Part shown: positions 28,643 to 36,676 of the stretch, in pieces
Layout: each line of letters starts with the position of its first letter
Numbering within the stretch: position 1 is the stretch's first letter
Source of the DNA: Flexibacter sp. CG_4_10_14_3_um_filter_32_15
GTDB lineage: Bacteria; Bacteroidota; Bacteroidia; Cytophagales; Bernardetiaceae
Direction: 5' to 3'
DNA length: 39,402 nt
Assembly: GCA_002784125.1 (NCBI GenBank)
Contig: PFKD01000154.1
Coordinates: 1-39,402 of the forward strand
Translations under genes and position numbers: made by a program
Notes under the pieces: model-generated
Seen by the model: the letters and a program-made list of their open reading frames with translations, nothing else
The model's database searches: none
Told to the model about the DNA's origin: nothing

Positions 28643-28750
28643 CACAGACTTTAGTCTGTGTAAATCTATATTTTTTGAATAACCGTGTTCTATTTTTGAT
28701 AGAACACGGAAATTAAATTTGACTATTTAAAACAGACTAGGAAGTCTGTT
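28643..28750. repeat. Three consecutive hairpins in the atpA-atpG gap
   Basis: CACAGACT-tt-AGTCTGTG (28643..28660, preceded by GTAG), CCGTGTTCTAT-ttttg-ATAGAACACGG (28683..28709), AACAGACT-agga-AGTCTGTT (28731..28750). Confidence 0.8.
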
Positions 28751-28763
28751 ATACAGAATTATA

Positions 28764-30359
28764 TTATGCTTTTGCAGCAGCAGGAGTATAAGTCTTAGCT
28801 ACTTCTTTAGCAACTTTAGCAAGAACGTCAGTTTGTTCTGGCGTATATTTTCCTGCACGAAGTTCGTCTAATGTTTTTCTGTGATTTTGCTCCAAAATGC
28901 TTAGATAATTTGCTTCATAATCTTTCATTTTTTCAGTAGGAACATTATCAGTAATACCATTTGTGGTAGCATAAATGATAGCTACTTGTTTTTCTACTTC
29001 TACTGGAGAGAATTGTTTTTGCTTCAACATTTCAGTATTTCTACGTCCACGCTCAATAACAAGTTTAGTAGCTGCATCAAGGTCAGAACCAAATTTTGCA
29101 AATGCTTCTAGTTCTCTAAATTGTGCTTGGTCTAGTTTCAAAGTACCAGATACTTTTTTCATAGACTTAATCTGAGCCGAGCCACCTACACGAGATACTG
29201 AAATACCTACGTTAATTGCAGGACGGATACCAGAGTTGAATAAGTTAGTTTCCAAGAATATCTGACCATCTGTAATCGAAATTACGTTAGTTGGAATATA
29301 GGCAGAAACATCACCTGCTTGTGTCTCAATGATTGGAAGTGCAGTAAGTGAACCTCCACCTTTTACGATACCTGCTTTTTTCAAAGACTCAGGAATGTCA
29401 TTCATTCCTTGAGCAATTTTATCATCATTGATAACTTTTGCAGCACGCTCCAAAAGACGAGAGTGAAGATAAAATACATCACCCGGATATGCTTCACGCC
29501 CTGGAGGACGACGAAGAAGAAGAGAAACCTCACGGTAAGCAACAGCTTGTTTTGACAAATCATCATAAACTACAAGCGCAGGACGACCCGTATCACGGAA
29601 AAACTCTCCGATTGCAGCACCAGCAAATGGCGCAAAAAATTGCATTGGAGCAGGGTCAGCAGCCGAAGCCGAAACAATAACCGTATAAGCCATAGCTCCG
29701 TAACGCTCTAATGAAGCAACGATACCAGCAACCGTAGAGGCTTTCTGACCGATAGCTACATAGATACAGAAAACAGGCTCTCCTTTATCATAAAATTCTT
29801 TTTGATTGATAATTGCATCAATCGCTACGGCAGTTTTACCTGTCTGACGGTCGCCAATGATAAGCTCACGCTGACCACGACCGATTGGAATCATTGCATC
29901 AATCGCTTTGATACCTGTTTGAAGAGGTTCTGTTACTGGCTCACGATAAATTACCCCTGGTGCTTTGCGCTCAAGTGGCATTTCGTAAAGTTCGCCCTCA
30001 ATAGGACCTTTACCATCGATAGGATTTCCAAGTGTATCAACCACACGCCCTACCATTCCATTACCTACTTTAAGTGATGCAATACGCCCAGTAGATTTGA
30101 CAGAATCGCCTTCGCCTACGTTAGTATAATCTCCAAAGAGTACAGCTCCTACATTATCTTCTTCAAGGTTCAAGACCATTCCAGTCAAGCCATTATTGAA
30201 TTCGATAAGCTCACCAGCACGAGCGTTTGTAAGTCCGTAGATACGAGCAACACCATCACCTACTTGAAGTACAGTTCCTACTTCTTCGAGTTGAGCGTCT
30301 GTTTTTGCATTAGAGAGTTGTTCTCTTAGAATTGCTGAAACTTCATCAGGTCTGACCAT
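28764..30359 (-). CDS. atpA: F1 ATP synthase alpha subunit
   Basis: [18 protein letters not shown] synthase alpha/beta signature region, full-length 531 aa. Confidence 0.98.
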   Translation of the reverse strand: MVRPDEVSAILREQLSNAKTDAQLEEVGTVLQVGDGVARIYGLTNARAGELIEFNNGLTGMVLNLEEDNVGAVLFGDYTNVGEGDSVKSTGRIASLKVGNGMVGRVVDTLGNPIDGKGPIEGELYEMPLERKAPGVIYREPVTEPLQTGIKAIDAMIPIGRGQRELIIGDRQTGKTAVAIDAIINQKEFYDKGEPVFCIYVAIGQKASTVAGIVASLERYGAMAYTVIVSASAADPAPMQFFAPFAGAAIGEFFRDTGRPALVVYDDLSKQAVAYREVSLLLRRPPGREAYPGDVFYLHSRLLERAAKVINDDKIAQGMNDIPESLKKAGIVKGGGSLTALPIIETQAGDVSAYIPTNVISITDGQIFLETNLFNSGIRPAINVGISVSRVGGSAQIKSMKKVSGTLKLDQAQFRELEAFAKFGSDLDAATKLVIERGRRNTEMLKQKQFSPVEVEKQVAIIYATTNGITDNVPTEKMKDYEANYLSILEQNHRKTLDELRAGKYTPEQTDVLAKVAKEVAKTYTPAAAKA

Positions 30360-30412
30360 TTATTCGTGAATTTAACAGTTACGATTGAATTTTATTTTTT
30401 TTGAATAGATTG

Positions 30413-30420
30413 CAAAGGTA
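30413..30420 (-). promoter_or_regulatory. -7-like box TACCTTTG upstream of atpA (possible internal operon promoter)
   Basis: TAnnTTTG match in the atpH-atpA gap; no convincing -33 element seen. Confidence 0.35.
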
Positions 30421-30443
30421 CAAAATTTTCTACAAATGTAGAG

Positions 30444-30507
30444 GACAGTTTACAAACTGTCTTTTAAAAAAGACCTTTTAATTGTATAAATAGCTTGGAA
30501 GCTATTT
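30444..30507. repeat. Two hairpins in the atpH-atpA gap
   Basis: GACAGTTT-ac-AAACTGTC (30444..30461, preceded by GTAGAG) and AAATAGCTT-gg-AAGCTATTT (30488..30507). Confidence 0.8.
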
Positions 30508-30508
30508 G

Positions 30509-31045
30509 CTACTTTGCAAAAGATTGTTCTATTTTTTGAAGGCGAGTTTTGACAGATTCGTCGATTTGTTTTCCTTCAATATTGAGTATAAAGCCTCCAA
30601 TAAGGTCTTTATCTATTTTTTCTTTTAATTCTACTCCTTGCTTTCCAGAAAGCTGACGTACTTTATCTTTGAAAGAAGTACGCAAATCATCTGTAAGCTG
30701 AAAAGAAGTGATTACCTCTGCCATTTCAACTCCTTTTTGAGAATTGTAAAGCAAATGAAATTGTCTTGCAGCCTCAAAAAGATCTGCTTCACGTCCTTTT
30801 TTTACTACGAGCGTAAAAAATTTCTTTGTCAAATCATTGCTACCTCCAAAAAGAGAATTGAGAACACCTAATTTTTTAGAAGAGTTAATAACAGGACTTT
30901 TCAAAGCTACTTCCAGTTCTCTACTTCCTTCAATAGTTTCCTTGATATTTATCATATCATTATGCACCTCTTCTAAAATAGAGTATTCATTGGCTAAATC
31001 AAAAACTGATTTGGCATAACGAGAAGCAAGACGAATATCTGACAT
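30509..31045 (-). CDS. atpH: F1 ATP synthase delta subunit
   Basis: LASRYAKSVFDLANE..., GGFILNIEGKQIDESVKTRLQKIEQSF; operon position. Confidence 0.95.
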   Translation of the reverse strand: MSDIRLASRYAKSVFDLANEYSILEEVHNDMINIKETIEGSRELEVALKSPVINSSKKLGVLNSLFGGSNDLTKKFFTLVVKKGREADLFEAARQFHLLYNSQKGVEMAEVITSFQLTDDLRTSFKDKVRQLSGKQGVELKEKIDKDLIGGFILNIEGKQIDESVKTRLQKIEQSFAK

Positions 31046-31064
31046 ATTATTATTAGTTTAATCT

Positions 31065-31099
31065 GTTGTTGGTGTCGCTGTCGCTAAAACACCAACAAC
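31065..31099. repeat. Hairpin in the atpF-atpH gap
   Basis: GTTGTTGGTGT ... ACACCAACAAC perfect 11-bp arms. Confidence 0.75.
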
Positions 31100-31144
31100 G
31101 GCACAGTTTATTCTTTTATAGAGAAATTAAATGAATTTAAAAAA

Positions 31145-31654
31145 TTAGTTTACTTTAATATCATTCAAATAAGTTTCTACAAGTTGTTTTTGTGCTGATT
31201 CAGAACCTAATTGTTCTTTTACCAATCTTTCAGCAATTTGTAATGAAAGAGTAGCTACTTGCTTTCTTACATCAGCCATAGCATTATTTTTTTGTGAGTC
31301 GATTTCACGTTTTGCATCTTCCAAAATACGGTTGTATTCTTTTGTAGCATTTTCACGAGCATCTTCTTCCATTTTAGCAGCCACTTGGCGTGTTTCTTTC
31401 ATCATTTGCTCACGCTCAACACGTCCTTCTTGACGAATTTTTTCAATTTCATTTTCTAAATCTGCCTTTGCCATACGAGCCGCTTCAGCAGCTTTTAGAG
31501 CTTCTTCGATAGAACGCTCACGGTCTGAAAGTGCTTTTGTAATAGAAGGCCAAACAAACTTGCCCAAAACAACAACAAGCAAAATAAAGATAAGTGCTGT
31601 CCAAAAAATAAGACCAACGTTAGGCGTAATAAGTGGGTTCAGTTGAAGAAGCAT
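31145..31654 (-). CDS. atpF: Fo ATP synthase b subunit
   Basis: NPLITPNVGLIFWTALIFILLVVVLGKFVWPSITKALSDRERSIEEAL. Confidence 0.96.
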   Translation of the reverse strand: MLLQLNPLITPNVGLIFWTALIFILLVVVLGKFVWPSITKALSDRERSIEEALKAAEAARMAKADLENEIEKIRQEGRVEREQMMKETRQVAAKMEEDARENATKEYNRILEDAKREIDSQKNNAMADVRKQVATLSLQIAERLVKEQLGSESAQKQLVETYLNDIKVN

Positions 31655-31741
31655 AATGATTAAATATATAGGTATTAAATTAAATTCTTTTTTTTAGTTG
31701 TTATTTATGTAGAACATAAGATAACAGAATGTTTTTTTTAT

Positions 31742-31813
31742 CTATCAGACACTTTCAAGTGTTAGATAGTTTAAGTTACTTTTAATTGTCTGACACTCTG
31801 AAGTGTCTGACAA
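31742..31813. repeat. Two hairpins in the atpE-atpF gap
   Basis: CTATCAGACACTT..AAGTGTTAGATAG (imperfect) and TTGTCTGACACT-ctga-AGTGTCTGACAA (one mismatch). Confidence 0.7.
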
Positions 31814-31903
31814 GTGTATGACAAGTTTCTTTTTATAATTAGATAGATTATTTAAAAACGAAGCAGCAATAACTAATTTATTGCTACTTCATTTTTATAT
31901 GTC

Positions 31904-32239
<336 letters not shown>

Positions 32240-32428
32240 TTAATAAAAAACCTACCGTTTTAAATTAAAATAAGTGTCTTGTATTCTGAAATTTATCCGA
32301 AATTAAAGGTAGAAATTAGAAGTTAGATTTTAGAATTAATACAAAATGACTAATTCTATTTTAATAATTAACAACTCATTTCTTTTAGAAATCAATATCC
32401 AATCAAATAATTAGCTGGTAACTGATTT

Positions 32429-33505
32429 TTAATGATGGTCATCTGCAACAGCTTGACCAATAAATAATGCCGTAAGAAGTGTAAAGATATATGCCTGCAA
32501 AAGAGCAACGAATAACTCCAAACACATCATCAAAAATACAAAAGGAACAATAGGCACACCCAAAATATAGTTTTTGAATATAAAGATAATTCCAATTAAG
32601 GCTAAAATAATTGTGTGTCCTGCCGTAATGTTAGCAAAAAGACGAATCATAAGAGCGATTGGCTTTGTGAAAATACCAATAATCTCAACAGGAATCATAA
32701 TTATAAGAAGTGGAATTGGTACTCCCGGCATGGCGAAAATATGCTTCCAATAATGCTTGTTTGCTGAAATATTTGTGATAAGAAGCGTAAGAGCAGCTAA
32801 AGTCATTGTAAAGGCAATGTTCCCAGAAGTATTTGCTCCTGTTGGAATAAGTCCTAAAAGGTTATTGAACCAAATAAAGAAAAACAAAGTCAATAAATAA
32901 GGAAAATATTTTCTGTATTTGTGTTCACCAATGTTTGGAATAGCCAAATCATCACGAAGATAAACAATAATAGGTTCAAAGAACGACTGCATTCCTTTTG
33001 GTGCTTGTCCTTCACGTTTTTTGTATGCACCTGCAATACTAAACCCAACTAACAAAAGTAACAACGAAGCAATCATCATTGAAGCAACATTTTTTGTAAT
33101 TGAAAAGTCCATTGGATGAACATGGCTTTGCACATTTCCTTGTGCATCTACTACTACAACATGCTCGTGTTCTAGTTTGTACTTGTAATTTCCTTTTGTA
33201 ACGATACCATTTTCAGCATGAAACTCGCTTGACAAAAATACATCAAACTGTCCATTTGTATAAAGAATGACAGGCAAAGGAAGTGAAACATGATGTTCTT
33301 CGCCTGTATCACCTATCGTAGTATAAAAATGCCATTCGTGTGCATCAAGAATGTGATGATTAATCATTTCAGTAATATTAAATGGTTTTCCATCATCTCC
33401 TCCAGAAGCTGTTGCAGTTGTAAGTGCAAAAAATGAAAGCATTATACTCAAAAAAGTAATTTTTAAGTAGTTGAATTTGACAGAAGGTAAAATGTTATTC
33501 TTCAC
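32429..33505 (-). CDS. atpB: Fo ATP synthase a subunit with long N-terminal exported extension
   Basis: LMIRLFANITAGHTIILALIGIIF, LELFVALLQAYIFTLLTALFIGQAV; N-terminal signal-like segment. Confidence 0.95.
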   Translation of the reverse strand: MKNNILPSVKFNYLKITFLSIMLSFFALTTATASGGDDGKPFNITEMINHHILDAHEWHFYTTIGDTGEEHHVSLPLPVILYTNGQFDVFLSSEFHAENGIVTKGNYKYKLEHEHVVVVDAQGNVQSHVHPMDFSITKNVASMMIASLLLLLVGFSIAGAYKKREGQAPKGMQSFFEPIIVYLRDDLAIPNIGEHKYRKYFPYLLTLFFFIWFNNLLGLIPTGANTSGNIAFTMTLAALTLLITNISANKHYWKHIFAMPGVPIPLLIIMIPVEIIGIFTKPIALMIRLFANITAGHTIILALIGIIFIFKNYILGVPIVPFVFLMMCLELFVALLQAYIFTLLTALFIGQAVADDHH

Positions 33506-33622
33506 TTGATTCCGTATTAGTGTAATTTATAATTTACGCTGAAAATTAATTTCTTTTTAAAATTAGATTTTGGAATAGAAATAGAGTAATTTGAATTAAA
33601 TCTAACTTCTAAATTCTGACTT

Positions 33623-34042
33623 CTAACTTTGTTCGTCTGAATTGCGCTGCAAGTTAGGTAACAATGCACGAATTTCAAACAATAAATAACCAAAATATAG
33701 AAAAAGCATCACAAAAGCCATACTAATCACTCCTTCGCCACTTATCATCACATAAGCAAGCATTACAGAAGCACAAAAAAGCATTCTTACCATTTTGGAA
33801 ACCATCATGGCATAACTAAAATTAATACTTCCCAAAAAACGCAACGTAATCATTCCTGTAATCCAGTATAAAAGTGTAATTCCGATATAAACACCCCAAA
33901 CCTGAGGAATATAATATTGAGTTACAAAAAACTGAAATACCAACATACAAAGAAGCATCACAAGAGCAAAACCTCCAAATTGAAGATGGTAGCTACGAGC
34001 AATTTTTTTCTTAGTAGATTCAGATAATTGGTTCTCAGACAC
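33623..34042 (-). CDS. Small four-TM protein at the head of the ATP synthase operon (AtpI-like position)
   Basis: Hydrophobic 139-aa ORF immediately upstream of atpB in the same orientation. Confidence 0.65.
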   Translation of the reverse strand: MSENQLSESTKKKIARSYHLQFGGFALVMLLCMLVFQFFVTQYYIPQVWGVYIGITLLYWITGMITLRFLGSINFSYAMMVSKMVRMLFCASVMLAYVMISGEGVISMAFVMLFLYFGYLLFEIRALLPNLQRNSDEQS

Positions 34043-34119
34043 GCTAGTTATATTTTTTAGCTGAATTTTGATGTAATACTTCGCTTATTCTTTAAATAGG
34101 CTACTATTTAATTTGGGTG

Positions 34120-34127
34120 CAAAAGTA
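34120..34127 (-). promoter_or_regulatory. -7 promoter box TACTTTTG of the ATP synthase operon
   Basis: TAnnTTTG match about 80 nt upstream of the first operon gene. Confidence 0.5.
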
Positions 34128-34294
34128 CAGACTATAATCTTTAAAAGCAAGAAATACTTGAAAGTATTTTTCATATTCCCCTCTCTAATCTTACCAAAAA
34201 CATTTATATAAAACTCAAAACGTTTTCCAAAAAAATGAGTTAAAGTATTTATTAAATCATTTTTACAACTACATTTTTTGATTCTATTTATTTT

Positions 34295-35206
34295 ATGAAA
34301 AAAATATTGATTACAGGAGGTTCTGGGCTTGTCGGAACTCGCCTTACCGAACTTTTATTAGCTGCTGGAAATTATGAAGTCATGCACCTTAGCCGTTCAG
34401 GAAAAGATATTGCAGGAGTTACGGTCTATGAATGGGACGTAGAAGGTGGCGAAATGGAGGAAGAGGCTATCCAAAAAGCTGATTGTGTCATTCATTTGGC
34501 AGGAACTGGCATCATGGAAAAGGCGTGGATTGATTCTCAAAAAGAAAAAATAATGGAAAGCCGAACCCTATCAACGGCTCTTTTGGTAGAAAAACTAACT
34601 GTCTTAGACCATCACGTCAAAACGTACATCGGTGCTTCTGCGATTGGTTATTATGGAATTGAAGAAAGTGATAAAACAGTTTTAAAACACGAAGAAGACG
34701 CAGCAGGAAAGGATTTTTTGGCGCAAGTTTGTGTAGAATGGGAAAAAGCACATGCAGAAGTGCCTTCGAATATTCGTTCTTCTATTATTCGTATCGGAAT
34801 TGTTTTGAGTGATAAAGGTGGCGCACTTGTAGAAATGGCAAAACCTGTAAAAGCGTGGGCTGGGGCTGCTTTGGGAGATGGAAATCAAGTTGTTTCGTGG
34901 ATTCATATCGATGACCTGTGTAGAATTTTTATAAAGGCGATTGAGGATAAGAAAATGGAAGGAATTTATAATGCTGTTGCTCCAAATCCTGTAACAAATG
35001 CCGAACTAACACGTATGATTGCTAATTCTTTAGATAAACCATTGTTTTTGCCAAACGTTCCCGAACCTGCTATGTATTTGCTTTTGGGGCAACAAGCCGA
35101 ATCGGTTTTGAGAAGTATAAAAGCAAGTGAAGACAAGATAGTAAAAGCAGGTTTTGAGTTTGATTTTGTAGATGCTCAAAAGGCTGTTGATGATTTATTT
35201 TCTTGA
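34295..35206 (+). CDS. TIGR01777 family NAD-dependent epimerase/SDR39U1-like protein
   Basis: KILITGGSGLVGTRLTELLLAAG, VIHLAGTGIMEKAW, SAIGYYG, VVSWIHIDDL. Confidence 0.95.
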   Translation: MKKILITGGSGLVGTRLTELLLAAGNYEVMHLSRSGKDIAGVTVYEWDVEGGEMEEEAIQKADCVIHLAGTGIMEKAWIDSQKEKIMESRTLSTALLVEKLTVLDHHVKTYIGASAIGYYGIEESDKTVLKHEEDAAGKDFLAQVCVEWEKAHAEVPSNIRSSIIRIGIVLSDKGGALVEMAKPVKAWAGAALGDGNQVVSWIHIDDLCRIFIKAIEDKKMEGIYNAVAPNPVTNAELTRMIANSLDKPLFLPNVPEPAMYLLLGQQAESVLRSIKASEDKIVKAGFEFDFVDAQKAVDDLFS

Positions 35207-35220
35207 TTTAATTCTATTTT

Positions 35221-35256
35221 AAACCCTAAGTTTCTTTGAGAAACTTAGGGTTTTTT
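35221..35256. terminator. Bidirectional terminator between convergent genes
   Basis: AAACCCTAAGTTTCT-ttg-AGAAACTTAGGGTTT perfect 15-bp arms followed by T-run. Confidence 0.85.
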
Positions 35257-35264
35257 ATAAAAAA

Positions 35265-36587
35265 CTACTTCCCCAAAATCATCTTTTCTACTTCTTTTTT
35301 GGCTGACTTTAAAATATCCTTTGCTTCTCTTTCCAATTCTTTAGCACGACTACGCAAATCTGAAATATAATTTGCTATTTCGTCTTGAATTTCTAAAGGT
35401 GGGAGAGGAATAGGCAGATTTTTTAAATTTTCATTATTTAGATACAAAATAGTTGCTACTGAACAGGAACGCTTACTAAACATTATTCCAATTTTTGAAT
35501 TTAAGTAACTTGATACAAAATAAGAGTTTGCTACTTTATTATCTAGTTTTATAGAAGTTATGTTTTGATTTATAGCAATTTGTTCTTTTGAATTATTAAC
35601 GGCATTCATTCCTATTGAACCAGCAATACAAATAATTATTTCATTGTATTCAGAAAATGTAAGTAATTTTTCAAATTCTTTTTTTATAAATTTTACTTTT
35701 GATAATCTTATTTCAAAAGGTAATAAATCACTGTTTCTTAAAAAGACTATTTCTTTTTTACCAAGGGAATAGGGTTTCAATTTTTCTGAAGGAGTTGTTC
35801 CTGTACGAAATTTTCTAGCTATATTTTTTAATTTGACAAATTCGTATTTTGAACTTGCAATACTATTTTCCAATTCTTCAAATTCAGTTCTATGATAAAA
35901 AGGGTCAAAACGTTTTCCTTGAATAGCCTTTAAAGAAGTATAAAATATTTTTTTAGAAATGGTTTCTTTTGGCAATTCAATTCCCAATTTTTCTAATAAA
36001 TAGTTATCAATACTGTCTAAAAGTCGTTTGGCTTCGGCTTCTTTTTCTTGTTTTTGTTGATTTGCTTTTTTTATAATTTCTACAATTTCAGGTTTAAAAA
36101 CGATAGGAATAGATTTTAAAGCCGAATAATCTAAAGCAGGACGAGTGCCACCTGTAGAACGTCTTGATGCTAATTTTTCTCCAATATCTGTATTTAAAAA
36201 TGTTGCTAAAGTTTCACTAGTTAATCGGTCTTTTGTTCGTATTACCACAAGATGCTGATTTGTATTTCCAATAAAATTTTTAGGTGCTACACTAGATACA
36301 GCCATTCTACCCACACCTGTAATTTTTATAAGCAAGTCATTTTCTTTCACTTGACTTCTTCTTAAATATTTTTCGTAAGTTTCTTCATTTATATACTTTA
36401 AATTATCTGTTTTCAATTCATTACTTGAAGACAAATTTTGAACTCTTATGAAAGGTATTCCATTTTCTTTTTGAGTATAATATTTTTCTGATTCCTTCAT
36501 TGAAGGAGTTGCTCCACTTGCTATATTTATTATATAATCCCTTAGTTTTTTTGTAGATATACTACTTATTTTTTCCTCTAATTGCAT
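35265..36587 (-). CDS. Type I-like restriction-modification specificity subunit S
   Basis: Two TRD-like halves (SGATPSMKESEKYY...; FRTGTTPSEKLKPY...) each with a conserved helical spacer; IPLPPLEIQDEIANYI. Confidence 0.93.
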   Translation of the reverse strand: MQLEEKISSISTKKLRDYIINIASGATPSMKESEKYYTQKENGIPFIRVQNLSSSNELKTDNLKYINEETYEKYLRRSQVKENDLLIKITGVGRMAVSSVAPKNFIGNTNQHLVVIRTKDRLTSETLATFLNTDIGEKLASRRSTGGTRPALDYSALKSIPIVFKPEIVEIIKKANQQKQEKEAEAKRLLDSIDNYLLEKLGIELPKETISKKIFYTSLKAIQGKRFDPFYHRTEFEELENSIASSKYEFVKLKNIARKFRTGTTPSEKLKPYSLGKKEIVFLRNSDLLPFEIRLSKVKFIKKEFEKLLTFSEYNEIIICIAGSIGMNAVNNSKEQIAINQNITSIKLDNKVANSYFVSSYLNSKIGIMFSKRSCSVATILYLNNENLKNLPIPLPPLEIQDEIANYISDLRSRAKELEREAKDILKSAKKEVEKMILGK

Positions 36588-36630
36588 TATTTTTGGTAAA
36601 TAATAAATAGGCTCTAATCTCCCATCAAAT

Positions 36631-36676
36631 GCCCTTCTTCGAATAATAAAAATTTTATTTTCATTCGTAGAAGGGC
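36631..36676. repeat. Long hairpin between the M and S genes
   Basis: GCCCTTCTTCGAAT ... ATTCGTAGAAGGGC (one mismatch) with an additional AT-rich inner stem, ending at the M stop codon. Confidence 0.7.
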
